64,000 bases of DNA. Origin: [Mycobacterium] zoologicum. GTDB lineage: Bacteria; Actinomycetota; Actinomycetes; Mycobacteriales; Mycobacteriaceae. Positions within the stretch are counted from its first letter, which is position 1. Every line of letters starts with the position of its first letter. The DNA is taken from NCBI RefSeq assembly GCF_020172665.1, contig NZ_CP083985.1, positions 3,522,251 through 3,586,250 of the forward strand, read 5' to 3'. Made by a program: the position numbers and the translations under genes. Positions 25,390 to 35,220 of this stretch are shown piece after piece. The notes below the pieces were generated by a model. That model did not search any database. It saw only the letters and a list, made by a program, of their open reading frames with translations, and was not told where the DNA came from.

Positions 25390-25414
25390 AACGGGGGACG
25401 CGCCGGTCCGGGCC

Positions 25415-25453
25415 GGTGTGGCCCCGTCGGCTCTCCTCCATCGGGGCCACACC
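25415..25453. terminator. Hairpin after esxT
   Basis: Perfect 12-bp stem GGTGTGGCCCCG/CGGGGCCACACC with a 15-nt loop, 20 bp after the esxT stop and upstream of the rplM promoter. It separates the ESX-4 unit from rplM. Confidence 0.65.
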
Positions 25454-25473
25454 GTGTTCGGGGGTGGTCTCTC

Positions 25474-25770
25474 CTACCTCCCCCAAGCTCCGGCGGCACG
25501 GCGGTCCGCGTCGGCGACGTCGGCCGCGCCGTCGCGCACCGCGCTGCCCAGGTCGAACAGGATCTGGTTCAGCGCGCTGACGGCTTGGCGCCATCGCAGC
25601 TGTTCAGCGTGGTAGGCCGCGGCTGCTTCCCGGGTCCAGACCTGCTGCAGGGGTGCGATCTGCGACCCCAACTCCGCCAAAGCCGTATTGAGCCGGTTCG
25701 CCGTGGAGTGGATCTCCTGACGGACGCCGTATTCGATCTCATCGAAGTTGTATGACAGTGCGGTGTCCAT
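25474..25770 (-). CDS. esxT: ESX-4 WXG100-family protein EsxT
   Basis: 98 aa, near-identical layout to M. tuberculosis EsxT (Rv3444c): N-terminal [17 protein letters not shown], the central turn [12 protein letters not shown] in place of a strict WXG, and the second helix with NQILFDLG. Forms a helical-hairpin heterodimer with EsxU and is a predicted ESX-4 substrate. The C-terminal [10 protein letters not shown] fits the type VII export signal region. 11 bp after esxU. Confidence 0.95.
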   Translation of the reverse strand: MDTALSYNFDEIEYGVRQEIHSTANRLNTALAELGSQIAPLQQVWTREAAAAYHAEQLRWRQAVSALNQILFDLGSAVRDGAADVADADRRAAGAWGR

Positions 25771-25781
25771 GGCCGGCCCGC

Positions 25782-26102
25782 TCAGATTCCGTCGCCGGCG
25801 GCGGCGATGTGGCGCGAGTGGTTCTCGGCGACCTCGCGCAGCGCGCGTTCGTTGAGGCGGATCGTCTCGGCGATACGCGCCAGGGCGTGGTGCAGCCGCA
25901 GCGATTCGGTGTTCCAGCGGTCCAGGACCTCCTGGAACCGGGCTGCTGCCAGGCCCGACCAGACCGATGCCGGCACGGCCCGCATCCGGCCGACGAACGC
26001 CTGCAGCATGCCCTGGATCTCCTCGTTGCGGGCGTCGGTGGCCGCCGCGACGGCGCGCATGACCTCGAAGTCGGCGCTGAGTGTCGTGCTGGATGTCGTC
26101 AC
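25782..26102 (-). CDS. esxU: ESX-4 WXG100-family protein EsxU
   Basis: 106 aa with a GTG start behind AAGGGGGA. Matches EsxU (Rv3445c): [21 protein letters not shown], the central turn [12 protein letters not shown] (W-S-G, the WXG motif) and an amphipathic second helix. Partner of EsxT in the ESX-4 substrate pair. It follows the Rv3446c-type gene by 114 bp. Confidence 0.95.
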   Translation of the reverse strand: MTTSSTTLSADFEVMRAVAAATDARNEEIQGMLQAFVGRMRAVPASVWSGLAAARFQEVLDRWNTESLRLHHALARIAETIRLNERALREVAENHSRHIAAAGDGI

Positions 26103-26216
26103 ATCTCCCCCTTACGTTGGTTCGGGTTGATGTCTAGTTCGACTGCCGCGGGGCCGGATCGGTTCCATCGAATTTTTCAGATCCGCCCGGATGCTCATTC
26201 TGATCGGGGCAATCAT

Positions 26217-27347
26217 CTAGCCGAGGGCATGGGCGGAGCGCACCGCCTGCTCGCACACCGCACGCAGCGGGTCCGCACCGCCGGGCCCGGTCTGGCAGCC
26301 GATACCGATCCGCACCCCGTCGTCGACCAGCACCGCCCAGTCGACTTCCCGGCCGTCGCGAATCTCCCGGTAGGTGATGGCGGGTCGCCCCGCCCTGCTG
26401 TCAGCCGCGTCGAATCCGGTGAATACACCGGGTGTTTCGGCGTCGGCGCGTTGCAAGGCGCGCTGCAGCGGTTCGGCCACGGCGGCCAGGGTGTCGCCGG
26501 CGGCCGGCGCCTGGGTGAGGTGCAACACCAGCCGCGGGTCGGTCGGCGAGACGACCTCCACCCGGGGCGATCCGGGTCCGGCGTTGACGCGGCGCACCGG
26601 CCACCCCGCCGGAACCTGCACCGCCACACGGCCTTCCACCAGGTAGGTCATCGGGTCGGGCGGCGCGTCGTGGTGCATGCGCAGCCCCAGCGCGACGACG
26701 CCCAGCGCGGCGGCTGCCGCGGCGGGCGGCATCCATGAGCGACGGCCGGTCCGGGCCGGCTCGGGCGGTTGCGGCACCGGCGGGGACGACGGCGGTGCGC
26801 TGACCGGCAACTCGTCGAAGATCCGGTACGCACCCGGCAACCGCTCGGCGATCATCGTGGCCAGCGCGGCCGCCCCGCCCACGCTCACCGGGGCGTCGAT
26901 GACGACCGCCCCCTGGTCGCGCACCCGCCGCGCCACCGCTTCGGCGACGTTGTCGGGAGCGCCGATGCGCGGCTCGGCGACGGTGCCCGCTCCGGTGATG
27001 GCCACCAGCGCATCGGCGATCTCCACGACGACGACGGCATCGGGATGCAACTGGCTGCGCGGCCGGGTGGTGACGTGATCGGCCAGGGCTTCGGCCGTGG
27101 CGGCGAACAGTTGGACACGACGGGCCGGCCACCACGACGGGTGGATGATCTCGATCGAATCGGCGGACTCCGGGCAGGTCATGACGCTGCGCAGCAGCTC
27201 GGGAAGTTCCCTCGGCTGCCCATCGACCAGGGCCACCGGATCATCGATCCACTCCAGTGCCGCCGCGGATCCCTCGGATTCGACTGCAGCGCAACATAAC
27301 CGGCGGATGGTCGCCGGCCCGGCCTCGATCACCGCGCGGTGACTCAC
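26217..27347 (-). CDS. Type VII secretion-associated protein, Rv3446c family (376 aa)
   Basis: Constant member of ESX-4 loci between eccC4 and esxU; biochemical role not established. The N-terminal ~190 residues resemble an actin-like/HSP70-like fold fragment (AVIEAGPATIRRL). A Pro-rich stretch and one transmembrane segment (AAAAALGVVALGLRMHH, ~residue 230) follow, then a C-terminal extracytoplasmic domain (VEGRVAVQVPAGWPVRRV). GTG start overlapping the eccC4 stop by 4 bp. Slightly shorter than M. tuberculosis Rv3446c (404 aa, from memory). Confidence 0.85.
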   Translation of the reverse strand: MSHRAVIEAGPATIRRLCCAAVESEGSAAALEWIDDPVALVDGQPRELPELLRSVMTCPESADSIEIIHPSWWPARRVQLFAATAEALADHVTTRPRSQLHPDAVVVVEIADALVAITGAGTVAEPRIGAPDNVAEAVARRVRDQGAVVIDAPVSVGGAAALATMIAERLPGAYRIFDELPVSAPPSSPPVPQPPEPARTGRRSWMPPAAAAAALGVVALGLRMHHDAPPDPMTYLVEGRVAVQVPAGWPVRRVNAGPGSPRVEVVSPTDPRLVLHLTQAPAAGDTLAAVAEPLQRALQRADAETPGVFTGFDAADSRAGRPAITYREIRDGREVDWAVLVDDGVRIGIGCQTGPGGADPLRAVCEQAVRSAHALG

Positions 27348-30300
27348 GGTTCCCAGGCCACCTGGATCCGCTGTTCCCCGCCGGTACGGGTCAACAGGAT
27401 GCCGCGTCCCGGCGGCAGCGGGCCCGGGCGCACCGAGCCCATCAGTGGGGCGTCGGCGGCATCACCGCTCATCAGCAGACCCATCGCGCCCAGATCGAGC
27501 AGGGCGGCCAGCAGCGGCTCGTACATCGACCGGGCCGCACCACCGCTTCGGCGGGCCACCACCAGGTGCAGCCCGAGATCACCGGCGTGCGGCAGGTATT
27601 CCAGCAGCGGAGTCAGCGGATTGCCGGCCGCGGTGGCGACCAGGTCGTAGTCGTCGACCACCACGTACAGCTGGGGACCCGACCACCAGGACCGGGCCCG
27701 CAGTTGCTGCGCGGTCAGCTCCGCACCCGGCATGCGGCCGGCCAGTCGGTCCACGAGCCGCGGCAGCATCGTCGTCAGCGCGGGCGCTGACATGGCATAC
27801 CCGGCCAGGTGTTCGGTCGTCACCACGCCGAGCAGGCTGCGCCGATAATCGACGACGAATATCTGCACCTGGTCGGCGGAGTGGGTTCGCATCAGCTCCC
27901 GGCACAGGGTTCGCAGTGCCGCGGTCTTGCCGCATTCGTTGTCGCCCAGGATCAGCAGGTGCGGCTGGCGCTCGAAATCGACTGCGACAGGGGCGAGTCC
28001 GCATTCATCGATGCCGAGCACCGGCCGGTCGTGGATCGAGAGGTCCAACGACGCGCGGTCGATGACGGCAGGCAACAGCGCGATCGGCGGCGCGACGGCC
28101 GCGCTGGGGATCGGCGACCAGCCGTCGGGTCGCGCCACCTGCATGTGCAGTCCGTCGGCTGTCACACCGCGGCCGGGCCGGTGCTGGGGCACCCGCTGCG
28201 CCTGCCGGCGACCCAGTTCGGATTCGGCCGGATCTCCCAGCCTCAGCTCGATGCGGGTTCCGATCAGGTCGCGCAACGCGGGCCGGACATCAGCCCACCG
28301 ATTCGCCGACAGCACGACGTGCACACCGAAGGACAGGCCTCGGCCGGCCAGCGCGATGATCCTTGCCTCCACGTCGAATTCGCGGCCCAGGGCGGCCCAA
28401 CCGTCGATCACCAGGAATACGTGGCCGGCAGGTTCACCCTCCCCGCAGCATCCGGTCTCCCGGCGCTCCAGGATCGCCTCCATTTCGGCGACCGTTCGCC
28501 GCACCAGCTCGGGTCGGCCGGAGCCGGCGACCGACCCCACCTGCGGCAGCCGATCCAATGCGTCCAACCCACCCCCACCGAAGTCCAAGCAGTAGAACGC
28601 CACTCGCGTCGCGTCATGGGTGGCGCACAGCGCCGCGATCAGCGTGTGCAGCGTCGTCGACTTGCCCGACTGCGGTGCGCCGACCACCGCCACATGTCCG
28701 GCCGCACCGTCGAGCCGCACCGTGAGCGGGGTGCGCCGCTGCTCGAACGGCCGGTCCACCACGCCGATCGGCACGCATAGTCCGGCACGTTGCCCGTCGA
28801 GCAGCTCCCCCAGCGCCGGCGCTTCCCCCAGCGGCGGCAGCCACACCCGCCGCGCCGGCGGGCCGTGCCCAGCCAGGCGCCCCAGGATCGCCTGCAGCAC
28901 CGTGCGTCCGGACGGCCTGGGCGCCGGATCTTCGTGCGATGCGGCGGTGCCGTGTGATACCGCGTGGAAGGGCTGCGCGCGCCGCGGGACCGGCCGAGGA
29001 TCCGGACAGTCCCCGGAGACGAAGGCCGTCTGGAATCGGGTCACCTCGCCGTCGGCGGTGCGCAGGTATCCGGCGCCGGGAGCATTCGGCAATTCGTAGG
29101 CGTCGGGTACGCCCAGGACGATCCGTGATTCTGCGGCCGAGGTCGTCTTGAGGCAGATCCGGTAGGACAGATGGGATTCCAGGCCGCGCAGCCTGCCCTC
29201 CTCCAGCCGCTGGCTGGCCAGCAGCAGATGGATGCCCAGCGAGCGGCCCAGCCGGCCGACGGCGACGAAGGTGTCCAGGAACTCCGGCTGCTGATCGAGC
29301 AGTTCGGAGAACTCGTCGACGATCACCAGCAGCGCAGGCAGCGGCGGCGCGCCTTGGCGAGCCACGTTGTAACCGGCGATCCCGGAGGCGCCCGCGGCGC
29401 GCAGCAGCTCCTGCCGCCGGTGCATCTCACCGGACAGCGCGTCCTGCATCCGCTCCACCAGCGGGGCCTCATCGGCCAGATTGGTGATGATCGCGGCGAC
29501 GTGCGCCGTCTGTTCGAATCCGAGAAAGGTTGCGCCGCCTTTGAAGTCGACCAGCACCAGGTTGAGGTCCTGCGGCGCATGGGTGACCGTCATCCCGAGC
29601 ACCAGCGTGCGCAGGAACTCCGACTTGCCCGAGCCGGTAGCACCGACACACAAGCCGTGCGGCCCGCTGCCCCGCTCGGCGGCCTCGTTGATGTCCAGGC
29701 ACACCGGGCTTGCGTCCGCATCCGTGCCGATCGGCACGCACAGTCGCCGATCTGCTCCGCCGGCCCACCGAGCCGCCGGGTCGAATCCCTCGATGTCGTC
29801 GATACCCAGCAGTGCCGCCCAGTCGTCCGGCCCACCGGACCGCGTCACCCGATGGCCGGCCAACCGCTGCGCGCAGACCACCGCGTCGGCGACGGAGAGG
29901 AAATCCGCCCGGACGGATTCACTTGGCGGCAGCCTCCGCACAGCACCGCCTACCCCGGCAGAATCGACCACCGATAGGCCTGAATGATCGTCGACGATCA
30001 CCACCGCGCGCGGTCCGGCCGGTGCGGCGTGAAAGGCAGGTGCCGAATGCTGATGATGCGGTAGCCATTTCAGCCAGTCCCAGCGCGTGGGCGATTCACT
30101 CTCAACCGCAATCGTCACGACGTCTGGGCCGTGCAACACCGCGAGCTGGCAGATCATCGCCCGTAGCAGTCCACGCATCCGATCCGGTTCGCCGTCCAGC
30201 ATCAACGGTCCCGAACCCAACAGGGGCAGCGTCACCGGCACGTCGGGCACCGTGGCGTGGACGTCCAGGAAGCGGCTCAGGGCGGTGTCGGTGACGGGAT

Positions 30301-30835
30301 CGATGACGCCCGGGCCCGCTGGTGCGGGCGCCACCAGGCGGGTGATCAGGCCCGCGGTTCCGATGCCCACCCGCACCCGGCCGAAATCGGGGTCGGCGGG
30401 CCGGCGCTCCCACCTCCGGGGTCCATCGGCAAGTATCCACAGCGCGTCGGGCTCCGGGTGGGCCCAGGTCACCGCCGCGCGCTGCGCCGCCGCGGTGATG
30501 CGGACCGAGTCACGCAGTCCAGCAAGGTAATCCAGGTAGCCTTCGCGGTCGTCGTCGATATCACCGCTTCGGCCTCGATGGCGTCCGCCCAGTACGGCCA
30601 GCACCGCCGAGGCGAGCATCATCAGCGGCAGCATCGCAAAGGCCGGGCTGCGCGGTGACCCCGAGCGGTAGAGCACCGCGGTCGCGCCGAGCATCCCGAC
30701 TGCCATCACGACCGGCAGCAGCCGGATCAGCATCGCCCCCGCCTCCGGCCGCGTCACCGATGGCGGTGCGGCAACACAGATTTCACCTTCGTGAGGCATC
30801 ATCGGCCGGTCCGCGTCGTATCGCAGCTCGGTCAT
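27344..30835 (-). CDS. eccC4: ESX-4 secretion ATPase EccC4
   Basis: FtsK/SpoIIIE-type motor of the ESX-4 secretion machine, inner membrane, 1163 aa. Two N-terminal transmembrane segments (~35-85), then three ATPase domains with Walker A motifs GATGSGKS (~400), GAPQSGKS (~720) and GDNECGKT (~965). Walker B-type strands are ALLVIVDEF, VFLVIDGW and LYVVVDDY. I prefer the ATG at 30835 over the GTG at 30841 because a -10 box ends 6 nt before it (leaderless). Divergent from eccD4, overlaps the Rv3446c-type gene by 4 bp. Corresponds to Rv3447c. Confidence 0.95.
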   Translation of the reverse strand: MTELRYDADRPMMPHEGEICVAAPPSVTRPEAGAMLIRLLPVVMAVGMLGATAVLYRSGSPRSPAFAMLPLMMLASAVLAVLGGRHRGRSGDIDDDREGYLDYLAGLRDSVRITAAAQRAAVTWAHPEPDALWILADGPRRWERRPADPDFGRVRVGIGTAGLITRLVAPAPAGPGVIDPVTDTALSRFLDVHATVPDVPVTLPLLGSGPLMLDGEPDRMRGLLRAMICQLAVLHGPDVVTIAVESESPTRWDWLKWLPHHQHSAPAFHAAPAGPRAVVIVDDHSGLSVVDSAGVGGAVRRLPPSESVRADFLSVADAVVCAQRLAGHRVTRSGGPDDWAALLGIDDIEGFDPAARWAGGADRRLCVPIGTDADASPVCLDINEAAERGSGPHGLCVGATGSGKSEFLRTLVLGMTVTHAPQDLNLVLVDFKGGATFLGFEQTAHVAAIITNLADEAPLVERMQDALSGEMHRRQELLRAAGASGIAGYNVARQGAPPLPALLVIVDEFSELLDQQPEFLDTFVAVGRLGRSLGIHLLLASQRLEEGRLRGLESHLSYRICLKTTSAAESRIVLGVPDAYELPNAPGAGYLRTADGEVTRFQTAFVSGDCPDPRPVPRRAQPFHAVSHGTAASHEDPAPRPSGRTVLQAILGRLAGHGPPARRVWLPPLGEAPALGELLDGQRAGLCVPIGVVDRPFEQRRTPLTVRLDGAAGHVAVVGAPQSGKSTTLHTLIAALCATHDATRVAFYCLDFGGGGLDALDRLPQVGSVAGSGRPELVRRTVAEMEAILERRETGCCGEGEPAGHVFLVIDGWAALGREFDVEARIIALAGRGLSFGVHVVLSANRWADVRPALRDLIGTRIELRLGDPAESELGRRQAQRVPQHRPGRGVTADGLHMQVARPDGWSPIPSAAVAPPIALLPAVIDRASLDLSIHDRPVLGIDECGLAPVAVDFERQPHLLILGDNECGKTAALRTLCRELMRTHSADQVQIFVVDYRRSLLGVVTTEHLAGYAMSAPALTTMLPRLVDRLAGRMPGAELTAQQLRARSWWSGPQLYVVVDDYDLVATAAGNPLTPLLEYLPHAGDLGLHLVVARRSGGAARSMYEPLLAALLDLGAMGLLMSGDAADAPLMGSVRPGPLPPGRGILLTRTGGEQRIQVAWEP

Positions 30836-30841
30836 CGGCAC

Positions 30842-30870
30842 ACCGTAGAAGGCCGCAATCCGCCCGGCAA
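30842..30870 (-). promoter_or_regulatory. Probable leaderless promoter of eccC4
   Basis: On the complement: -35 TTGCCG (30865-30870), 17-bp spacer, -10 TACGGT (30842-30847), then 6 nt to the ATG at 30835. No Shine-Dalgarno is present, which fits leaderless translation, common in mycobacteria. Confidence 0.55.
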
Positions 30871-30951
30871 GTCACCTGTGGACAACCGAAAACGCCCGCC
30901 CATCGCCGGCGATAGCGTGCCCCCCAGAACGAGAGCCGAGGAGGCGAGAAC

Positions 30952-32070
30952 ATGGCGGCGACAGATTCGGGCCTGCGGCGGGTCGCGGTGCACACCGAGC
31001 GCGGTCACGCCGACATGGCGTTGCCCTCGGGCGTGCCGGTGGCCGCGTTGATCGCCGCGATCGTGGACCTGCTGCCGCGCCGAGCCGACCTCCAGGAGCT
31101 GCGACCGTATCGCCTCGGCCTGCCCGGCCGTTCCCCCTTGGATGGTTCGAAATCTTTGGCACAACATGGTATTCGCGACGGAGCGGTGCTGGCACTGACG
31201 CCGGCCGAATACCCGGTGCCGGAACCGGTTTTCGACGATCCCGCAGAACAGCTCGCGGCGTCGGCGCGGGCGGCGGCCCGCCCCTGGACCCCGGCGGGGA
31301 GCCGGCTGGCCGCCGGGCTCACGGCGTCGGCGATGTCCGGGGTCGCCGGTTTCGTGGCGGTCCCCGGCGGTCCGGGTGCGCCGAACGCGATGCTCGCGGT
31401 CGCGGCGGCCGGGACCGTGGCGGCGTTGACGGTGCCGTCCAGCGGTTGCGGTCCGAGCGTGCGGGTGACGCTGTGCTGCCTGGCCGGGTTGGCCGTGCTG
31501 GCCGCCGTCGCCGGGATGGCCGCTGTGGCGACCGGGATTTCGGGACAGGTCGTGGGTGCGGCGGCGGTCGCGTCGGCGGTGGGTGCGCTACGGGCTGCGG
31601 GCCGGATCGCGGTCAGGGTCTGCGGCCCGAGTGGCACGGCGCACGTGTTGCTGACCGGGCTGGTCGCCGGTTCGGCGGCGATGGCGGTGCTGGGTGCGGG
31701 CGGCGTCGCAGTCACCGATCCGGTGCCCGGGGTCCCCCGCCTGGTCGGGGTGGCGTTCATCGCGGCGTGCGGCGCAGCCCTGGTGCTGCGGGCCCGCTCG
31801 CACGCCGACGCCCGGCAGATTGCGGCGCTGCTGGCCGGCGGGGTCACCATCTTGGGTATCGCCGTACTCGGTGCGGGTCCCGGCCCTGGGCAGGCGGCGA
31901 CGGCGGTGCTGCTGGGCGGGACGGCGCTCGCGACCGGCTTTGCGGCCCAAGATGATTCCGCACTGGGCCGACGCGCCGCCGAGGTCCTGGAGAGCCTGAC
32001 ACTGGGCGCGCTGCTGCCGCTGGCCTGCTGGGTGGCCGGGGTGTACGGCGCTGTGCGCGGACTGGGGTAG
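30952..32070 (+). CDS. eccD4: ESX-4 membrane channel component EccD4 (372 aa)
   Basis: Polytopic inner-membrane core of the ESX-4 pore. The N-terminal ubiquitin-like (YukD) domain spans ~1-85 (RRVAVHTERGHADMALPSG), followed by about nine hydrophobic spans from residue ~120. Family members usually have eleven spans, and M. tuberculosis EccD4 is 467 aa (from memory), so this copy is ~95 aa short. The shortening appears around RIAVRVCGPSG, where the cytoplasmic loop would be. Strong GAGGAGG ribosome site. Three bases separate it from mycP4. Confidence 0.88.
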   Translation: MAATDSGLRRVAVHTERGHADMALPSGVPVAALIAAIVDLLPRRADLQELRPYRLGLPGRSPLDGSKSLAQHGIRDGAVLALTPAEYPVPEPVFDDPAEQLAASARAAARPWTPAGSRLAAGLTASAMSGVAGFVAVPGGPGAPNAMLAVAAAGTVAALTVPSSGCGPSVRVTLCCLAGLAVLAAVAGMAAVATGISGQVVGAAAVASAVGALRAAGRIAVRVCGPSGTAHVLLTGLVAGSAAMAVLGAGGVAVTDPVPGVPRLVGVAFIAACGAALVLRARSHADARQIAALLAGGVTILGIAVLGAGPGPGQAATAVLLGGTALATGFAAQDDSALGRRAAEVLESLTLGALLPLACWVAGVYGAVRGLG

Positions 32071-32073
32071 CCG

Positions 32074-33318
32074 ATGCGTGCCGCCCGGCTCGGCCGGATG
32101 TTGGGGGCGACGGTGATCGCCGCGACCACCCAGTGCGTGCCCTGCGCGAACGCCGTCACCCCACCCACCATCGACAGCACCCGACTGCCCGCCCCGGCAC
32201 CGGCCGCGCCGGCCCGCCCCACCGTGCAGCAGACGGTGTGTACGGTGCCGGCCCGCGATCCGGGCCTCGCCGCCACCCAACTCGACGGGCTGAATCTTCC
32301 CGAACTGTGGGCCCTGACCCGCGGGGCGGGGCAGCGGGTGGCGGTGATCGACACCGGCGTCGCACCGCACCGGCGGCTGCCCGGCCTGGTGGGCGGCGGT
32401 GACTACGTGGCGAGCGGCGACGGCACCCAGGACTGCGACGGGCACGGCACCATGGTTGCCGGAATCATCGGGGCCACCACCGATCCCGCCACCGACAGGT
32501 TCGGTGGCATGGCGCCGCTGGCCACGGTCATCGGAATCCGTCAGTCCAGTACCCGATTCGGCACCGTGGGCGGGCCACCCGGGGTCGGCGATGTCGAAAC
32601 CCTGGCCAAGGCGGTACGCATCGCCGCCGACCTGGCCGCGACCGTCATCAACATCTCGACGGTGGCCTGCGGACCGGCGCACGGAGTCGATGACCGTGCC
32701 CTGGGGGCCGCGCTGGCCTACGCCGTCGAGGTGAAAGGTGCGGTGGTGGTGGCCGCCGCGGGCAACACCGACGACGAATGCGGCACCGCCGAGCCGACGA
32801 TCGTCACACCCGCCTGGTACGACGACTACGTGCTGACCGTCGCCTCGGTGGATGCCCAGGGCGCACCGTCGGCGTTCACCCGGCCCGGCCCGTGGGTGGA
32901 CGTGGCCGCGCCTGGCGAGGCGGTGCTGTCGCTGAGCACCGTCGGTGACGACCTGGCCACCGCCACCAGCGCCACCAGCTTCGCCGCTCCGGTGGTCAGC
33001 GGTCTGGCGGCGCTGATCCGCTCGCGGCACCCGCAGTGGACTGCGCGGCAGGTGATGGACCGGATCAGGGCCACCGCGCATCACCCGCCCGGTGGCCGCG
33101 ACGACGTCGTCGGCGCCGGGGTGATCGACCCGCTGGCCGCGCTCACCTTCGACGCGCCCCGGCCTACGCCGCCGCGGCCCACAGCCCCGCAGGCGCCGGC
33201 ACCGGTCCCCGAACCCGAACCCGAACCCACCGGCCTGCGCACCGCGATCACCGGCATCGGGGTTCTGCTCGCCGTGCTGCTGGTGTCGATCACCGCCCGG
33301 GCCCGACGTCGCGGGTAG
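32074..33318 (+). CDS. mycP4: ESX-4 mycosin serine protease MycP4 (414 aa)
   Basis: Subtilisin-family protease anchored in the inner membrane with its catalytic domain outside; stabilises ESX complexes. Signal sequence ~1-27, Asp93 in VAVIDTGV, His124 in [10 protein letters not shown], Ser302 in SFAAPVVSG, a Pro-rich linker and a C-terminal membrane span ([22 protein letters not shown]). Triad intact. Its 3' end overlaps that of the convergent eccB4 by 29 bp. Corresponds to Rv3449. Confidence 0.94.
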   Translation: MRAARLGRMLGATVIAATTQCVPCANAVTPPTIDSTRLPAPAPAAPARPTVQQTVCTVPARDPGLAATQLDGLNLPELWALTRGAGQRVAVIDTGVAPHRRLPGLVGGGDYVASGDGTQDCDGHGTMVAGIIGATTDPATDRFGGMAPLATVIGIRQSSTRFGTVGGPPGVGDVETLAKAVRIAADLAATVINISTVACGPAHGVDDRALGAALAYAVEVKGAVVVAAAGNTDDECGTAEPTIVTPAWYDDYVLTVASVDAQGAPSAFTRPGPWVDVAAPGEAVLSLSTVGDDLATATSATSFAAPVVSGLAALIRSRHPQWTARQVMDRIRATAHHPPGGRDDVVGAGVIDPLAALTFDAPRPTPPRPTAPQAPAPVPEPEPEPTGLRTAITGIGVLLAVLLVSITARARRRG

Positions 33319-34360
33319 CGCCGGCCTGTTCCGCGCCGAGCAGCGGCCCGGCCGGCAACCCGGCCAGCATCGGCCACGGCACCGTGACGGGCGTCTCGGG
33401 CAGGCCCAGGCTACGGGCCGCTGCGGCGACGGCGACGGTGAACCGCACGCCGGTGTCGGCGATCAGGTATCCGGGTCCGGTGCCGCCCCGCACATAGGCG
33501 CTGCGGCCCGGCGGCAGGTACACCGCGTCCAGCGCCGGCCCCGGCCCGTCGGCCTGGGCCAGTATCGTCGGCGCCGCACCGTCCGGCAACGGCAGCCCGA
33601 CCCCGGCCGACAGGGTGATCCCATCCGGGTCCCCGGCCCGCCAATGCGCGCACAGCGTCGTCGCGGCGGCGGGCAGTTCCACCGGAAGTGCCACCGGCAC
33701 GGCGTCGACCAGCACAGCCTCGGGCACCGCATTGAGCAGCAACGCCGACACCCGCCGCGGGGCCGGCGGCGGCTGCCCGGCCGGGGCCCGCCGCCCGGAG
33801 CGCAACAGATAGTCGATCCCGGACTCCGAGCGCACCGCCACCGCCTCTCTCGGATCGATCCGCCTGGAGGCCGCCAGGTCGACCCCGGCGATCAGGGTGG
33901 TGCCGACCGCGGCGTCATCGCAGATCGACCACGTCGCGGTGTCGTCCAGTGCGCGCCCGAGCACACCGGGGGCGCCCGGAATGCCCAGCGGCGGGCCGCG
34001 CCGGGCCCGCCCGATCGCAGCCCCGTCCACCGGCCGCGGGTCCGCGGCCGTCCCGGCGATCAGGCGAGCCGACGCCAGATTGAACACCGGGTGCACGGTG
34101 TCGCCGACCCGGACATACAGCGCCCCCGAGGCACGGTCCAGCAGGATCGGCGCGTCCCCCAGGCCCGGCTGCGGCCGCAGCACCGCCAGTGCCACCGCGC
34201 CGGCCAACGCCACAGCACTCAGCAGGCAGCCGAAGGCCAGCGCGGAGCCGCCCGGCGCGGGGCCGCCCGCCGGCTGCCCGCAGCGCAGCGCACGCTCCAT
34301 CCGGCGGGCCTGGAATCGGTGCGCACTGACCTGCAGCCGTGTCGTCGATTCTCTGGTCAT
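33290..34360 (-). CDS. eccB4: ESX-4 core component EccB4, short form (356 aa)
   Basis: Single-pass ESX core protein with a large extracytoplasmic part. Diagnostic N-terminus [20 protein letters not shown], one membrane span (~40-62, [22 protein letters not shown]), then the [20 protein letters not shown] periplasmic region (here [13 protein letters not shown]). Conserved Cys in TWSICDD and TTLCAHW may form the family disulfide, and the C-terminus [16 protein letters not shown] is the typical end. At 356 aa it is ~110 aa shorter than M. tuberculosis EccB4 (470, from memory), so central repeats appear lost. ATG at 34360 behind GGAAAGGG. Confidence 0.9.
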   Translation of the reverse strand: MTRESTTRLQVSAHRFQARRMERALRCGQPAGGPAPGGSALAFGCLLSAVALAGAVALAVLRPQPGLGDAPILLDRASGALYVRVGDTVHPVFNLASARLIAGTAADPRPVDGAAIGRARRGPPLGIPGAPGVLGRALDDTATWSICDDAAVGTTLIAGVDLAASRRIDPREAVAVRSESGIDYLLRSGRRAPAGQPPPAPRRVSALLLNAVPEAVLVDAVPVALPVELPAAATTLCAHWRAGDPDGITLSAGVGLPLPDGAAPTILAQADGPGPALDAVYLPPGRSAYVRGGTGPGYLIADTGVRFTVAVAAAARSLGLPETPVTVPWPMLAGLPAGPLLGAEQAGATRDVGPGR

Positions 34361-34465
34361 CGGCACCCTTTCCGTGCCGGCGACGCTAGCCGGGGCCGGC
34401 GCGACGGGTGCCCGGCCATCCACAGGCCGACGGGCCACCTGCGCAGCTTGGGTACCATCCCTGTT

Positions 34466-35170
34466 ATGCATTTCGATCGATTGCGCGGCATTTTCACGGT
34501 GGCGATGACTGTCGCCGCCCTGCTCACCGTCCCCGCGGTGGCCCCGGGCTCCATTCCGGAGGCGTCCGCCTACGACTGCCCCGACGTCGAGGTGATCTTC
34601 GCCCGCGGCACCAGCGAGCCCCCCGGTGTGGGCCGGGTGGGTCGGGCGCTGATCGACTCGCTGCGGCAGCAGACCTCCAAGAAGGTCGACGAGTATGCGG
34701 TCAACTACCCCGCCGGCCGGTTGCAGCTGGGGGGCGGTGACGGCGCCAACGACGTGATCAAGCGGGTCAAGGCCGCGGCCGACGTCTGCCCGGACACCCA
34801 GTTGGTGCTGGGCGGCTATTCGCAGGGCGCCTCGGTGATCGATATCGTCACCGGCACCCAGGTGGGCGGGATCAGCTGGGGCAGCCAGTTGCCCGCCGAA
34901 TACGCCGACCAGGTGGTGGCCGTCGCCACGTTCGGCAACCCGGCCGACCGCACCGGCGGGCCGATCAGCCAGCAGAGCGCGCTGTTCGGCTCCAAGGCCA
35001 TCGACCTGTGCAACCCGGGCGACCCGATCTGTCACGAGGGCCCCGGCAACGAGTGGAGCGACCACACCGACGGCTACATCCCGGCGCTGACCAGCCAAGC
35101 CGCCAACTTCGTGGCCAGCCGGCTGCGGGCTGCCGGACCGGTTCCCGCACCCGGCCCGCTGGTGCCCTGA
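34466..35170 (+). CDS. Secreted cutinase-family esterase (Cut3-like, 234 aa)
   Basis: Predicted secreted serine esterase or lipase. Signal peptide ~1-35 ending EASA, mature start [19 protein letters not shown]. The nucleophile is Ser119 in GGYSQG; catalytic Asp in DPICHEG and His in SDHTDGY are present, with paired cysteines. Located beside eccB4 as Rv3451 is in M. tuberculosis, and likely one of a duplicated pair with the next gene. Confidence 0.93.
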   Translation: MHFDRLRGIFTVAMTVAALLTVPAVAPGSIPEASAYDCPDVEVIFARGTSEPPGVGRVGRALIDSLRQQTSKKVDEYAVNYPAGRLQLGGGDGANDVIKRVKAAADVCPDTQLVLGGYSQGASVIDIVTGTQVGGISWGSQLPAEYADQVVAVATFGNPADRTGGPISQQSALFGSKAIDLCNPGDPICHEGPGNEWSDHTDGYIPALTSQAANFVASRLRAAGPVPAPGPLVP

Positions 35171-35220
35171 GACCTCCACCACAATTAGTTAGATCGTCAA
35201 CGCTTCTTTCGTTAGTATCG

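Noticed and set aside
25202..25594. N-terminal extension of L13 to 278 aa
   Set aside because: The extra part has no homology to L13, the GTG at 25201 gives the standard 147 aa, and a promoter and hairpin lie inside the extension.
33290..35182. Minus-strand 630-aa frame as one protein
   Set aside because: Only the part from 34360 downwards is EccB4; the upstream part is antisense to the cutinase gene.
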